Shown here piece by piece: positions 33,180 to 42,935 of a DNA stretch of 64,000 bases. Under the pieces are notes generated by a model, which saw nothing but the letters and a program-made list of their open reading frames with translations, ran no database searches and was not told the DNA's origin. The stretch is from Lentzea sp. NBRC 102530. Its GTDB lineage: Bacteria > Actinomycetota > Actinomycetes > Mycobacteriales > Pseudonocardiaceae. The DNA lies in the NCBI RefSeq assembly GCF_030269365.1, contig NZ_BSTF01000002.1, forward strand, positions 682,001 to 746,000, written 5' to 3'. The position numbers and the translations under genes were made by a program. Positions within the stretch are counted from its first letter, which is position 1, and each line of letters starts with the position of its first letter.

Positions 33180-33710
33180 TCAGGAAGGCGGGGTCGACTC
33201 CGGTCGGTCCCGCCTTTCGCCGTCCGACAGCAGAAGCCGCGCACACCGGCCGGCCACGACGTCCAGCGGCCCGTCGTCCCCGACCACCACCCCGGCCTCG
33301 TCGCCGCCCAGCGGTTCGAGCGCCGCGAGCTGGGAGTCGAGCAGGCTCACCGGCATGAAGTGCTCCCGCCGCGCCATCCTGTCCGCCAGCACCGCGCGGT
33401 CCACGCGCAGCTCGACGAACACGGTGCCGGGCGCGAAGCCGCGCAGGTGGTCGCGGTAACGGCGTTTGAGCGCCGAACAGGCGATCACGACCCGGCCCCG
33501 CGCGAGCCTCTCACCCACGACGTCGAGCCACGGCCACCGGTCCGCGTCCTCCAGCGGTGTGCCTGCCGCCATCTTCGCGCGGTTGCGTTCGGGGTGCAGG
33601 GCGTCCGCGTCGACGAACGGCAGTCCCAGCAGAGCGGCCAGCGCGCCGCCGACGGCGCTCTTGCCCGCCCCGCTGGGACCCATCACGACCACGGCGTGAT
33701 CACCAGTCAT
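33180..33710 (-). CDS. gntK: Gluconokinase
   Basis: 176 aa, the usual length of thermoresistant gluconokinase. It has the Walker [12 protein letters not shown] at residues 11-21, the substrate motif [21 protein letters not shown], and [16 protein letters not shown] and ARREHFMP typical of GntK. It phosphorylates D-gluconate to 6-phosphogluconate in the cytosol. It overlaps the mannonate dehydratase gene by 11 nt, so it belongs to the sugar-acid operon. It may also accept related aldonates, but 2-keto-3-deoxygluconate kinase activity is not expected for this family. Confidence 0.9.
   Translation of the reverse strand: MTGDHAVVVMGPSGAGKSAVGGALAALLGLPFVDADALHPERNRAKMAAGTPLEDADRWPWLDVVGERLARGRVVIACSALKRRYRDHLRGFAPGTVFVELRVDRAVLADRMARREHFMPVSLLDSQLAALEPLGGDEAGVVVGDDGPLDVVAGRCARLLLSDGERRDRPESTPPS
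33185..33216 (+). terminator. Hairpin terminator, collagen-like gene
   Basis: AAGGCGGG (33185-33192) pairs with CCCGCCTT (33209-33216), with further pairing in the loop side (TCGAC/GTCGG). It lies 17 bp past the collagen-like stop and inside the 3' end of gntK, and could act on both strands. Confidence 0.55.
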
Positions 33711-34968
33711 GCATCGACCCGTCCAGCTTGAGGCGGTTCACCGGCAGGTAGGCGCGGGAGTACGGGTGCCGGTCCGCCTCCGCGTCGTCGTGGTCCACGC
33801 CCAGGCCCGGCTCGTCGGACGGCGCGAGCAGGCCGTCGGTGAAGCTGTAGGTGGGGCGGAAGACCTGGTCGGTGGCCTCGGTGTGCTTCATGTACTCCTG
33901 GATGCCGAAGTTCGGGATCGCGACGCCGAGGTGCAGCGCCGCCGCGAGGCCGACGGGGGAGATGTCGGTCGGGCCGTGCACACCGGACTTGATCTGGTAG
34001 ACGGAGGCGTAGTCGAAGATCCGGCGCAGCGCCGTGATGCCGCCCGCGTGGGTGACGGGGGAGCGGACGTAGTCGATCAGCTGCTCCTCGAACAGCTCGC
34101 GGTAGTCCCAGATCGTGTTGAACACCTCGCCGATGGCGAGCGGGGTGGTGGTGTGCTCGCGGACCCGGCGCAGCACCGCGGTGTTCTCGGCGGGCGTGAC
34201 GTCCTCCAGCCAGAACAGGTCGTACGGTTCGAGCTCCTTGCCCAGCTTCGCGGCCTGGATCGGGGTCAGGCGGTGGTGGGCGTCGTGCAGCAGCGGGAGT
34301 TCCGGGCCGAACTCGCTCCGCACGTCCTCGAACACGCGCGGGGCGTGCCGCAGGTAGGCCCTCGTGTCCCACTCCTCCTCGACCGGGACGGCCGCGCGGC
34401 GGGCGGGCTCGTGGTCGTAGCGCGAGGTCGCGCCCGCGTCGCCCACCGCGGCGTTCGCGCTGGACGCGACGCCGTAGACCGAGCCGAGGCCGGGCACGCC
34501 GGTCTGGATGCGGATGGCGCGGTAGCCCTGGTCGAGGTGGGCGCGGATGGAGTCGAACAGCTCGGGCAGCTCGGCGCCGCTGGCGTGGCCGTAGGTCAGG
34601 CAACCGCGCCGGCTGCGCCCGCCGAGCAGCTGGTACAGCGGCATCCCGGCCATCTTCGCCTTGATGTCCCACAACGCCGTGTCGACCGCGGCGATGGCCG
34701 CCATGGTGATCGGGCCGCGCCGCCAGTAGGCGCCGCGGTACAGGTACTGCCAGGTGTCCTCGATCGCGTGCGCGTCGCGGCCGATCAGCAACGGCGTCAC
34801 GTGGTCCCGCAGGTAGGACACGACGGACAGCTCGCGGCCGTTGACCGTGGCGTCGCCGAGACCGGTCACGCCGTCGGCCGTGCGCAGCCGCAGCGTCACG
34901 AAGTTGCGGCCCGGCGAGGAGACCAGGACCTCGGCGGAGACGATCCGCGTGCCGTTGTCGTCGGTCAT
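33700..34968 (-). CDS. manD: D-mannonate dehydratase (RspA/ManD type, enolase superfamily)
   Basis: 422 aa. It matches the ManD branch closely: [40 protein letters not shown], the [11 protein letters not shown] loop, [15 protein letters not shown], then metal ligands Asp in LHDAHHRL, Glu in WLEDVTPAE and Glu in [11 protein letters not shown], and [11 protein letters not shown] with the active-site His. It converts D-mannonate to 2-keto-3-deoxygluconate, a hexuronate-pathway step. Its neighbours are a fructuronate reductase-like gene and an aldolase, which fits a D-glucuronate branch. Starts with ATG 34968 and overlaps the LamG gene by 4 nt. Confidence 0.92.
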   Translation of the reverse strand: MTDDNGTRIVSAEVLVSSPGRNFVTLRLRTADGVTGLGDATVNGRELSVVSYLRDHVTPLLIGRDAHAIEDTWQYLYRGAYWRRGPITMAAIAAVDTALWDIKAKMAGMPLYQLLGGRSRRGCLTYGHASGAELPELFDSIRAHLDQGYRAIRIQTGVPGLGSVYGVASSANAAVGDAGATSRYDHEPARRAAVPVEEEWDTRAYLRHAPRVFEDVRSEFGPELPLLHDAHHRLTPIQAAKLGKELEPYDLFWLEDVTPAENTAVLRRVREHTTTPLAIGEVFNTIWDYRELFEEQLIDYVRSPVTHAGGITALRRIFDYASVYQIKSGVHGPTDISPVGLAAALHLGVAIPNFGIQEYMKHTEATDQVFRPTYSFTDGLLAPSDEPGLGVDHDDAEADRHPYSRAYLPVNRLKLDGSMHDW

Positions 34969-35816
34969 CGAGAGAACCCCCGGTGGTGGAACGTGGTGGT
35001 CATGGCGGTGGTGTGCGCGGCGATGCGCGCGGCGGGCAGTTCACGGTCGTAGACGGCCACCTTGCCGACGGCGCCCGCGAACCACGAGCCGAAGTCCCTG
35101 GTGCCCACCCGGAACGGTGCGGTGCCGCCCTCGGGCGTGATGACGACGTCACGGATCACGAGCTGGTCCTGGTCGCGCAGGACGCCGTCGCGGTAGATCT
35201 TGACGTAGCCGTGCGGGTACTCGGCGCTGACGGCGGCCGGGTTGATCACGAGTGCGTAGTGGATCCACTGGCCCTCGACGATCGCGTCCTGGAAGTAGGA
35301 TCCCGCCCCCAGGCCGCCGTCGCGGTTGAAGGCGTAGCCGGAGATCCGGTTCGGCCGGTTCTCGGTGTTGGTCTTCGAGTACATCCGCGCGACGTACTCG
35401 TGCTGGCCCGGCGCGCCCTTGCCCATCCAGTGCACGTACCCGGACGACTCGGCGTGCGGGAACTCCAGCGCGTCGGGCCGCATCCACGCCTCCAGGGTGA
35501 ACGCGCCCGTGGTGGCGGGGCTCAGCGCGTCGCTGTCGGGCACCTGGAGGTAGCCCGTCGCACCGTCGAAGTCGGTGGCCCGGTCGCCGTTGGGCAGGAA
35601 CGCGACCGAACGGCCGCCCGTGTAGGTGCCGGTGCGGCCGTGGCCGCTGACGTCCTGTTCGGACGGTGACGTGCCGCTGGACATGCGCCAGTACGCGACC
35701 GGCGAGTCCGCGAGCACCGCGGCGTCGTACCCGCAGTGCGGCGGCCGTGCCGAGGCGGCGGGGGAGACGCCGGCGAGGAGAGCGGCGGCGGTGACGGCGA
35801 CGAGCAACCTTCTCAT
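34965..35816 (-). CDS. Secreted LamG-domain protein
   Basis: 283 aa from ATG 35816, which is coupled by ATGA to the upstream stop. A signal peptide ([22 protein letters not shown]) is followed by a concanavalin/LamG-like beta-sandwich: [44 protein letters not shown] and [12 protein letters not shown] at the end. Such domains bind carbohydrates. It lies between genes for two intracellular catabolic enzymes of the operon, so it may capture substrate polysaccharide outside the cell. Confidence 0.8.
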   Translation of the reverse strand: MRRLLVAVTAAALLAGVSPAASARPPHCGYDAAVLADSPVAYWRMSSGTSPSEQDVSGHGRTGTYTGGRSVAFLPNGDRATDFDGATGYLQVPDSDALSPATTGAFTLEAWMRPDALEFPHAESSGYVHWMGKGAPGQHEYVARMYSKTNTENRPNRISGYAFNRDGGLGAGSYFQDAIVEGQWIHYALVINPAAVSAEYPHGYVKIYRDGVLRDQDQLVIRDVVITPEGGTAPFRVGTRDFGSWFAGAVGKVAVYDRELPAARIAAHTTAMTTTFHHRGFSR

Positions 35817-36961
35817 GATCTGCACCTTCCGTCGTGGTGGATCCGGGGGTCGGCCGCCCAGCCGGGTGCGAGGCGGTCCAGCGAGTCGGTGTTCTGTCCG
35901 GTGTGGACGAGCCAGGCGTCGACGACCCGCAACGCGGGGCCGGGGTCGGCGCCGTCCGCGAGCAGGTCGCGCACCAGCGGCACGACCCGTTCACGGAGCT
36001 TGTTCTCGGCGTCCAGCGCGATCTGGGCGAGCGCGTGCCGGATGCGGCCGTTGGTGAACCGGGTGCGCAGCTGCCGCACGTACTCGTCGGCCTCGGGCAC
36101 GCCGCGGGACGCGACGGCCCAGTACTGCTCCACGTGCTCGGTGAGCACCGGGTCGGTCATCGCGTCGGCGACGGTGCCGTGCCCGCGGGCGAGACCGGCC
36201 AGGGCCAGCAGCAGGTGCGCGCCGTTGAGCAGCCTCAGCTTGCGCCGCTCGAACGGCCTGATGTCGTCGGTGAACACGGCCCCGGCCCGCTCCCACGCGG
36301 GACGCCCGGCGGGGAACTCCCCGGCCAGCACCCACTCCGCGAACGGCTCGGTGACGACGGGCGCGCGGTCCTCGACGCCGAGCGCGGCGAGCCGGGCGAC
36401 GTCGTCCGCCGTGGTGGCCGGCGTGATCCGGTCCGACACCGTGTCCACGAACGACACGTGCTCGTCGATCCAGCCCGCCAGGTCGCCGTCCGCCTGGTCC
36501 AGCAACGCCGACCGGGCGCGGGCGCCGTTCGCGAGCACGTTGTCGCACGGCACCACCGCGATCGGCCCGGCGCCGGAGCGCCGCCGCGCGTCCAGCGCCT
36601 GGACGAGCCGCCGGGGCGCGGCCGGGTCCGCATAGCCCGCCTCGGTGATGGTCAGCGTCACCACGGCCACCTCGGGACCGGCGACCAGCCGGTCGAGCAC
36701 GTCCTGCCGGTCCGCGCCGTACGCGGCGACGAGCGAGGACATCCGGTGGTGCGCGTCGAACTCCGGGCCCCGCTCGACGAGGGTGTAGCGGCAGTCCTGG
36801 GCCGTCAGCGTCTCCGCCAGCCGGGCCGACCGGCCGCTGAACGCCGCCACGCCCCACTCCGGGTCGCCGTGCTGGGTGAACCACACCTGGTGCGCGCGGT
36901 GGAACGCGCCGAGTCCGATGTGGACGATCCGCACCGGTGGGCGGTCAGCGGAGCCAGTCAT
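35813..36961 (-). CDS. uxuB: Mannitol dehydrogenase-family fructuronate reductase
   Basis: 382 aa. It belongs to the polyol/uronate long-chain mannitol dehydrogenase family (IGLGAFHRAHQVWFTQ, SFVDTVSDRITPAT, TEPFAEWVLAGEFPAGRP) and keeps the KxxxxNxxH catalytic motif (RKLRLLNGAHLLLA). The best fit is D-mannonate oxidoreductase (fructuronate reductase), which makes the D-mannonate used by the neighbouring ManD. Substrate preference between fructuronate, tagaturonate and mannitol cannot be read directly. It overlaps the aldolase gene on its other side by 17 nt. Confidence 0.85.
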   Translation of the reverse strand: MTGSADRPPVRIVHIGLGAFHRAHQVWFTQHGDPEWGVAAFSGRSARLAETLTAQDCRYTLVERGPEFDAHHRMSSLVAAYGADRQDVLDRLVAGPEVAVVTLTITEAGYADPAAPRRLVQALDARRRSGAGPIAVVPCDNVLANGARARSALLDQADGDLAGWIDEHVSFVDTVSDRITPATTADDVARLAALGVEDRAPVVTEPFAEWVLAGEFPAGRPAWERAGAVFTDDIRPFERRKLRLLNGAHLLLALAGLARGHGTVADAMTDPVLTEHVEQYWAVASRGVPEADEYVRQLRTRFTNGRIRHALAQIALDAENKLRERVVPLVRDLLADGADPGPALRVVDAWLVHTGQNTDSLDRLAPGWAADPRIHHDGRCRS

Positions 36962-37949
36962 CGCGGTGCTCCTCCACGAACTCCTCGTCCAGCAGCGCCG
37001 GGAACCGCTTCCGGGCGTCGGCGATCAGGTCGGCCTGGCCGGGCGACAGCACCTCGGCCGGCGCCAGGCACACCGACGACGCGAGCAGGCCCTGTTGCCG
37101 CAGCACCTCGTTCACCCCGGCCACGCACCCCGCGAACCGGTGCGCCACGTCGAAGACCGCCGCGTTCACCTCGACCAGGTCGGCACCGGTCGCGAGCAGT
37201 TCCCCGGTCAGGTCGGCGGCCCGGCGCCGCAGCGCGACGGCCGCGCGCGTCCCGACCGCCCACTGGCCGAGCAGCCCGCCCGACACCCGCAACGTCCGTT
37301 CCTCGCCGCCGACCACGGCCCGCCACGGCGTCACGAGGTCGGTGACGATGGTGTCGTCGTTGCCGGTGAGCAGCGCGATCCGGTTCCACCGGTCGTGCTC
37401 GACCAGGGCGCGGGCGATGTCGTTGGTGCGGTAGCGGTCGAACGGCGCCGCCTTCACGCCGACGACCGCGTCCAGGTCGAACAGCCTGCTCCAGTACGAC
37501 TTGGGCAACGGCCGGCCGCCGACGGCCTCCTGCAGCGCGAACCCGATGACCGGCAGCACCTCGCCGACCGCGCGGGCCCGGTCCAGCTGGGCCTCCGGTC
37601 TCGGGTCGCTCATCCCGAACGGGCACAGCAACACGGCGTCGTAGCCCGCCCCGGCCGCCACCTCGGCCTCCCGCACGGCCTGCGCGGTGTCACCGATGAC
37701 ACCGGCCACCAGCAACGGCCCGGTGCGCGCCGCCAGCCCGAGCACCGCCGCGAACAGCCCGGGGTCGTCGTGCAGCTCGAACTGGGTGGTGTGCACCCCG
37801 ACCGCCAGACCGTCCACTTCGGACGCCAGGTAGTACCGGGTGAGCGCGCGCTGGGCGCGTTCGTCGAACACGCGGTCCGGCGTCAGCGCGAGGGGGTGCG
37901 CCGGGATCGTGACGCCCGCGAGCAGGCGGTCCCGCACGTCGGTCGTCAT
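36945..37949 (-). CDS. DapA-family aldolase, possible 2-keto-3-deoxy-acid aldolase
   Basis: 334 aa from ATG 37949. It has the DapA/NanA barrel, with the Schiff-base lysine in VVGVKAAPFDRYRT. It lacks the classical GTTGE motif of DHDPS, having instead a DGLAVGVHTTQFE segment, so it is not a lysine-biosynthesis enzyme. With ManD and a fructuronate reductase beside it, cleavage of a 2-keto-3-deoxy sugar acid to pyruvate and an aldehyde is the likely role (KDG-aldolase-like). It overlaps both flanking genes. Confidence 0.8.
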   Translation of the reverse strand: MTTDVRDRLLAGVTIPAHPLALTPDRVFDERAQRALTRYYLASEVDGLAVGVHTTQFELHDDPGLFAAVLGLAARTGPLLVAGVIGDTAQAVREAEVAAGAGYDAVLLCPFGMSDPRPEAQLDRARAVGEVLPVIGFALQEAVGGRPLPKSYWSRLFDLDAVVGVKAAPFDRYRTNDIARALVEHDRWNRIALLTGNDDTIVTDLVTPWRAVVGGEERTLRVSGGLLGQWAVGTRAAVALRRRAADLTGELLATGADLVEVNAAVFDVAHRFAGCVAGVNEVLRQQGLLASSVCLAPAEVLSPGQADLIADARKRFPALLDEEFVEEHRDDWLR

Positions 37950-38992
37950 CAGTACCGCCCCTGGCGCTGCTCGAACTTCGTGGCCTTGCCGAGCCGGCGC
38001 CCTCCCGCACCGATCCAGTCGGCGGTCCAGTCGATCAGGGTGCGCGCGGCGAGGCTCGGGTAGCCGAACCGCGCGAAGCAGTCGCCCGCGTCGTTGAGCA
38101 GCGCGTCGGAGGCCTCGGTGCCGGTGAACTCGACCTCGCGGCCCATCGCCTCGCCGAGCAGCGACGCGATGCGGCGCACCGGGATCGTCTCCGGTCCGGT
38201 GGCGTTGAGCACGGGTGCCGACGGGTCCGCGAGCAGGATGCCGCGCAACGCCCAGGCGGACACGTCCCGCTGCCACACCACGTTCACCGCGGGCATGGTC
38301 ACGTCGACCGGACGGCCGTCGGCGATCCGGGCGGCGATGTCCGCGATCACGCCGTAGCGCAGTTCGCAGGCGTAGTTCAGCCGGAACATCAACGAGGGCG
38401 TGCCCCACCGCTCGGAGGCGCCCGCGAAGACCCGTTCGCGGGCGAGGCACGACTGGGCGTACTCGCCGAGCGGCCCCGGGGCGTCCTGCTCGGTGCAGCC
38501 GCCGCGGGCGAGCGGCGTGAACGGGTAGACGTTGCCGCTGGAGTACACGACGGTCGGCACACCGCGGTAGCGCGAGGCCACCAGCGCGGGCACGGCGGCG
38601 TTGGTCCACCACATGCGGTGCTCGGCGCCGGTGGTGCCGAACTTCATGGCCGCGAGGTAGAACACCCCGGCCGCGTCGGGCAGCGCCGCGTACGCCGACG
38701 GGTCGCCCAGTTCGGCGCTGTGCGTGCGGATCCCCTTCTGCTCCAACGATTCCCGCACGTCCACTTCGGACCAGCGGGACACGGCGTGGACGGTCGCGGA
38801 CGAGCCGGCTTCCTCCAGGGCGCGCTTCGCCATCACGGTCATCGTCGGGCCGATCTTGCCGCCCGCGCCGAGGAGCACGACGTCACCGCCGAGCGCCGCC
38901 AGGTCGGCGCCCACGCCGTCGAGCGGCGCGGAAAGCAGGTCCTCGAGCTGTTCCTCGTCTGCGGGAGCGGGTGGCCGCGCGGTGGTCTGCAT
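37949..38992 (-). CDS. NAD-dependent epimerase/dehydratase
   Basis: 347 aa. The start at 38992 is set by CGGAGG with ideal 6-nt spacing. The Rossmann glycines GAGGKIG sit near residue 40, and TVVYSSGNVYPF is the SDR-type Ser region. There is no clear YxxxK, so the active site may differ. First gene of the operon controlled by the LacI operator at 39007. It probably modifies a sugar or uronic acid before it enters the pathway, such as an uronate or hexosamine oxidation/epimerisation step; the substrate is unknown. Confidence 0.8.
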   Translation of the reverse strand: MQTTARPPAPADEEQLEDLLSAPLDGVGADLAALGGDVVLLGAGGKIGPTMTVMAKRALEEAGSSATVHAVSRWSEVDVRESLEQKGIRTHSAELGDPSAYAALPDAAGVFYLAAMKFGTTGAEHRMWWTNAAVPALVASRYRGVPTVVYSSGNVYPFTPLARGGCTEQDAPGPLGEYAQSCLARERVFAGASERWGTPSLMFRLNYACELRYGVIADIAARIADGRPVDVTMPAVNVVWQRDVSAWALRGILLADPSAPVLNATGPETIPVRRIASLLGEAMGREVEFTGTEASDALLNDAGDCFARFGYPSLAARTLIDWTADWIGAGGRRLGKATKFEQRQGRY

Positions 38993-39006
38993 CAACATCC
39001 TCCGAT

Positions 39007-39019
39007 TCAAACGTTTGCA
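39007..39019. promoter_or_regulatory. LacI-type operator copy 1
   Basis: TCAAACGTTTGCA, with a perfect CAAACGTTTG core, lies 15-27 bp before the epimerase start and after the lacI stop. The flanking 16-mer ATTCAAACGTTTGCAC is identical to that at 46555-46570. Confidence 0.8.
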
Positions 39020-39059
39020 CGGTAGAGCGCGAAAAGGGCCGGGGTGGGGGAGCGGGAAC

Positions 39060-40058
39060 TCAGGCGCGGGGCTTGCCGACGCTCGCGCGCCAGATCACCT
39101 TCGTGCCGACACCGAGGTGGTGCGGATCGGCCGTGACGCCGGGTTCACCGGCCTCCAGCAGGCGGTCGACGGCCAGCTGGCCGACGCGGGCGCTGAGCCC
39201 CTCGACGGTCGTCAGCCCCGGCTGCACCAGCCCGGCCATGACGTCGTCGTGCCCGGCGACGCTGACGTCGTCGGGCACCGAGAGCCCGAGCCGGCGGAAG
39301 CCCTCGATCAACCCCGCGGCGAGCACGTCGTCGAACGCCACGACCGCCGTCGCGCCACCGTCCGCCACCGCGCGTGCCGCCGTGACGCCGTCCTCGTGCC
39401 GGGCCGCGGTCGGGTCGAGCTTCACCAGTTCGGCGCCGTGCCTGCGCACCCGGTCCGCCACCGTGCGGGCGCGGACCTTGTTCGCCCAGGACCCGACGGG
39501 GCCGGGCAGGTACGCGATCGTCTCGTGGCCGAGCTCGCACAGCCGGTCCACGAGTTCGGCGACCGACGCCGTGGAATCGGTGTAGACGCAGGGAATGCCG
39601 TCGACCGGCCGGTTCACCAGCATCAACGGGATCATGTCCGCGATCTCGCGGATGTGCGAGACGCTCATCCGCGGCGCGCACAGCAGGATGCCGCGCGTCT
39701 GGCGGGCGAACTGTTCGCACACCTGCCGTTCGACGTCGGCCGCGTCGTCGGTGTCCGCCACGAAGACGCCGATGCCGCGCGCCCGGGACCGGGACTGGGC
39801 GGACTTGAGCAGCATCGTCATGTACGGGTTGCTGATGTCCGGCACCACGACGCCGATGTAGGGCGAGTCGCCCGCCCGCAGCGCGCGGGCCATCGGGTTC
39901 GGCGTGTACCGCAGCCGTGCCGCGACCTCGCGCACGTTGCGGACGGTCTCGGGCGAGAGCAGCTCCGGGTTGGAGAACACCCTGGACACCGTGGAGATGG
40001 AGACCCCGGCCTCGGCCGCCACGTCGGCGAGCTTGGTCTTGCGGGTGCGCCCGGTCAT
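39060..40058 (-). CDS. LacI-family transcriptional repressor of the carbohydrate locus
   Basis: 332 aa from ATG 40058. The N-terminal HTH (KLADVAAEAGVSISTVSRVF) and the hinge helix region (NPMARALR) are followed by a periplasmic-binding-fold ligand domain (IGVVVPDISNPYMTMLL to AGHDDVMAGLVQPGLTTV). It is placed in the middle of the locus, between an upstream transporter operon and a downstream catabolic operon. The recurring operator CAAACGTTTG has the centre-symmetric form usual for LacI proteins with this recognition helix. It is probably the repressor, with a sugar derivative as inducer. It overlaps the Gfo/Idh gene by 4 nt. Confidence 0.93.
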   Translation of the reverse strand: MTGRTRKTKLADVAAEAGVSISTVSRVFSNPELLSPETVRNVREVAARLRYTPNPMARALRAGDSPYIGVVVPDISNPYMTMLLKSAQSRSRARGIGVFVADTDDAADVERQVCEQFARQTRGILLCAPRMSVSHIREIADMIPLMLVNRPVDGIPCVYTDSTASVAELVDRLCELGHETIAYLPGPVGSWANKVRARTVADRVRRHGAELVKLDPTAARHEDGVTAARAVADGGATAVVAFDDVLAAGLIEGFRRLGLSVPDDVSVAGHDDVMAGLVQPGLTTVEGLSARVGQLAVDRLLEAGEPGVTADPHHLGVGTKVIWRASVGKPRA

Positions 40059-41230
40059 GCCGCAACCAGTTCGGGGTGCATCAGGCCACGGTACTCGGTG
40101 ACCTCGATCCGCCTGGTCGAACCCGCCCACTCGGGAGCCACCTCGGAGAACAGCGCCGCCCGGCGCGCGCAGGCGGCGACGAGCCGGCCGAGCCCCGCCA
40201 CCCGCTGTCCGTCCCATGTGGACTGACGGGGTGGTGTACCGGGTGCGCCGACGGCCTGGGCCACGGCGTTGGCCGTGAGCACGAGGTTCCTGGTCGAGCG
40301 CAGGGACAGCACCGGGTCGCCCGGCCCGCCCGGGTCGGTCACGGCGCGTTCCAGGGCGGACGCCACCGGAACAGCGGACGGCACCGGAACCCTTGCCCTG
40401 CCTCGGTACGCGACCACGCGTTCTCCTCCGTCCGTCACGCGGATGGTGCCGTTGCGCGTGTGCACCAGCACTCCGGGGCGCACGACCACGTCGGTCGAGG
40501 TCGTGCCGACCGCCACCACCCTCGGGCCGCGGTGCGGGGTGACGCGCAGAGCGGAGATGTCGTCGCCTTCGATCGGCCGGGCGTGGAAGCACTCGGCCTC
40601 GACGGACGCCGGCGCCCAGTCCCGTTCCACCTGGCCCGCGAACAGCAGCGCCGCCTGCACGACGTGCGCCAGCGGGTTGAACAGCGGCCCGTCCAGCACG
40701 GCCTGCCCGTCGAGGAACCACGTGCCGGCCCACCTGCTGCGCCGGTAGTACTCGTCGGGCCGCGTCAACGCGCCGTGCGCCACCACGTCGTCGACCGGCG
40801 GCCTGCCCAACGCGTCCCACGCCCGGTGCAGCGCGCCGACGGTGGCACCCGCGGCCTGGAACCCCACCTCGACCCGCCGGGCCGCGGGCAGCGCGGCGAG
40901 CGCGTCGAGGTCCTGCAGGAGCGTCACGGGCGGTTTCTCCAGGTACACGGCCGTTCCCGCGCGGATCGCCGTCCGGGCGAGCGCGAAGTGAGTGTGCGGC
41001 GGGGTCGCGATGACCACGCTGTCGGCCTGGTGCGCGGCCAGTGCCCGTCCGAGGTCGGCGTACCGGGCCGGAGCGCTCTGGTGCTCGGCGAGCAACGCCG
41101 TCGCCTGCTCGCCGACGTGGACGTCGACCAGCGCCACCAGCCGCAGGCGCCCGGAGCGCTCCAGTTCGAGCAGGCTGCGCAGGTGCCGCAGCCCGTAGCC
41201 GCCGGTGCCGACCAGAACCGTGTCGTTCAT
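40055..41230 (-). CDS. Gfo/Idh/MocA-family oxidoreductase
   Basis: 391 aa from ATG 41230. N-terminal NAD(P)-binding Rossmann fold (VLVGTGGYGLRHLRS) with the conserved EKPP motif (YLEKPPVTL). The C-terminal domain is the typical alpha/beta half, with GALTRPDEYYRRSRW. Such enzymes oxidise or reduce sugar ring carbons with NAD. In this operon it probably modifies the sugar carried in by the adjacent importer, but specificity is unknown. Confidence 0.85.
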   Translation of the reverse strand: MNDTVLVGTGGYGLRHLRSLLELERSGRLRLVALVDVHVGEQATALLAEHQSAPARYADLGRALAAHQADSVVIATPPHTHFALARTAIRAGTAVYLEKPPVTLLQDLDALAALPAARRVEVGFQAAGATVGALHRAWDALGRPPVDDVVAHGALTRPDEYYRRSRWAGTWFLDGQAVLDGPLFNPLAHVVQAALLFAGQVERDWAPASVEAECFHARPIEGDDISALRVTPHRGPRVVAVGTTSTDVVVRPGVLVHTRNGTIRVTDGGERVVAYRGRARVPVPSAVPVASALERAVTDPGGPGDPVLSLRSTRNLVLTANAVAQAVGAPGTPPRQSTWDGQRVAGLGRLVAACARRAALFSEVAPEWAGSTRRIEVTEYRGLMHPELVAA

Positions 41231-42063
41231 CCCTTCAGCGCCCCTCCGGCCAGTCCCGAGAACACGTGACGTTGCAACAGCAGGTACACCAGCAGCGGCG
41301 GGACGATCACCACGAGCGCCGCGGCGGAGATGACCCGCTGGTCGGCGGAGAACGCGCCGGACAGGTACTGCACACCGACGTTCACCGGGTACTTGTCCGG
41401 GCTGCTCAGCACGACCAGCGGCCAGATGAAGTGGTCCCACGAGTCCAGGAACCCCAGCACGGTCACGACGGCCAGCGAGCCCTTGACGTTGGGCAGCATG
41501 ATCCCGAGGAACGTCCGCACCGGACCCGCGCCGTCGATGGTCGCGGCCTCCTCCAGCTCGTCCGGGATGGCCCGGAACGCCTGGCGCATCACGAAGATCG
41601 AGGTGATCGACACCGCCTGCGGCAGCACCACGCCGAGCAACGTGTCCTGCAGCCCCAGGTTCCTGGTGACGAGCAGCGTCGACACGAGGATCACCTCGAA
41701 CGGCAGCGCGGCCGTGGCCAGCAGCGCCGCCATGTACAGGTTGCGGCCGCGGAACGGGATCCGGGCGAGCGCGTACCCGGTGAGGGTGGCGAGCAGGAGG
41801 TTCGTCGTCACCCCCAGCGCGGCGATGCCCGCGGAGTTCGCCAGGTAGCCGGCGAGCGGGATCTGCGTGAAGGCGGTGGTGAAGTTGTCCAGCGTGGGGT
41901 CGCTCGGCACGAGACCGCTGAGGAACCCGGTGGTCGACTCGCCCGGTCCTTTGAGGGCGGTGCTGAGCTGCCACAGCAACGGGCCGAGCACCACCGCCGA
42001 GGCGAGGAGCATCAGCACCCACCGCAGCGTGGCTTCCCCGCGCGAGACGGTCTGCTCGTTCAT
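41227..42063 (-). CDS. Sugar ABC permease, MalG type
   Basis: 278 aa, six membrane helices. The ATPase-contact EAA loop is EEAATIDGAGPVRTFLGIML. The gene overlaps the MalF-type gene (ATGA) and the Gfo/Idh gene. It forms the importer with the neighbouring permease and binding lipoprotein; no ATPase gene is present, so a shared MsiK-type ATPase is expected. Confidence 0.92.
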   Translation of the reverse strand: MNEQTVSRGEATLRWVLMLLASAVVLGPLLWQLSTALKGPGESTTGFLSGLVPSDPTLDNFTTAFTQIPLAGYLANSAGIAALGVTTNLLLATLTGYALARIPFRGRNLYMAALLATAALPFEVILVSTLLVTRNLGLQDTLLGVVLPQAVSITSIFVMRQAFRAIPDELEEAATIDGAGPVRTFLGIMLPNVKGSLAVVTVLGFLDSWDHFIWPLVVLSSPDKYPVNVGVQYLSGAFSADQRVISAAALVVIVPPLLVYLLLQRHVFSGLAGGALKG

Positions 42064-42935
42064 GCGGCCCTCCTGCGGCTCGCACCCCAGGTGACGGCGG
42101 CGGCCGCCAGCACGAACACGAACAGCACCAGGCTGATCGCCGAGGCGTAGCCCGCCTGCGTGCCGGGGGCGACGCCCTTCTCGAACAGGTAGAGCACGAT
42201 CGTCTCCGTCGCGTCGCCCGGCCCGCCGCCGGTCATCACGTAGGGCTCGGTGAACACCCGCAGCGCGCTGATCGAGGTCAGCACGGCGACCAGCACGGTC
42301 GTCCCGCGGACCTGGGGGAGCGTCACGCTCCACGTCCGGCGCAGCCAGCCGGCGCCGTCGATCCGCGCCGCCTCGTCCTGCTCCCGCGACACGTTCTGCA
42401 GTGCCGCCAGCGTGATCAGGGTGGCGAGCGCGCAGCCCCGCCAGACCGTGACCAGCGTCAGGCTGATGAGTGCGAGGTGCGAGCTCGTCAGGAACGGCAA
42501 CGGGTCGCTGATCACGTGCAGGCCGCGCAGCAGCTGGTTCGCGAGGCCGTCCGAACGCAGCACGAACTGGAACATCACCGCCACGGTCGCGAGCGGCATC
42601 ACCATGGGGGAGAACAGCAACGACCGGACGATGGCCGAGCCGCGCAACGACGTGTTGACGAGGATCGCGAGCGAGGTCGAGATCGCCACGATCAACGGGA
42701 CGGTGATGAGCGCGTAGAGGAACGTCCTGCCGACCGCGGCCCAGAACTCCGCGTCCGCGAACAGGGTCGTGAAGTTGTCCAGCCCGGTGAAACGGCCGCC
42801 GCCGACCGTGCTGGCGTTGGTGAACGCCAGCACGAACGTGTTGACCAGCGGGGTGAACAGGAACGTGCACTGCACCACCAGGATTGGCCCGACGAACAGC
42901 AGCGGCACGTACCACCGGTGGCGGGCCGCGATCAC
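42060..42935 (-). CDS. Sugar ABC permease, MalF type
   Basis: 291 aa from a GTG start overlapping the binding-protein stop (GTGA). It has six membrane helices and an EAA-type loop (DEAARIDGAGWLRRTWSVTLPQ). As in other CUT1 importers it pairs with the MalG-type permease and the binding lipoprotein upstream. Substrate is inferred from the locus as an amino-sugar-containing oligosaccharide. Confidence 0.92.
   Translation of the reverse strand: MIAARHRWYVPLLFVGPILVVQCTFLFTPLVNTFVLAFTNASTVGGGRFTGLDNFTTLFADAEFWAAVGRTFLYALITVPLIVAISTSLAILVNTSLRGSAIVRSLLFSPMVMPLATVAVMFQFVLRSDGLANQLLRGLHVISDPLPFLTSSHLALISLTLVTVWRGCALATLITLAALQNVSREQDEAARIDGAGWLRRTWSVTLPQVRGTTVLVAVLTSISALRVFTEPYVMTGGGPGDATETIVLYLFEKGVAPGTQAGYASAISLVLFVFVLAAAAVTWGASRRRAA

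Noticed and set aside
36945..38612. 555-aa reading of the DapA-family gene
   Set aside because: The N-terminal part is frame-shadow of the epimerase; ATG 37949 with tight coupling to the epimerase stop is the real start.
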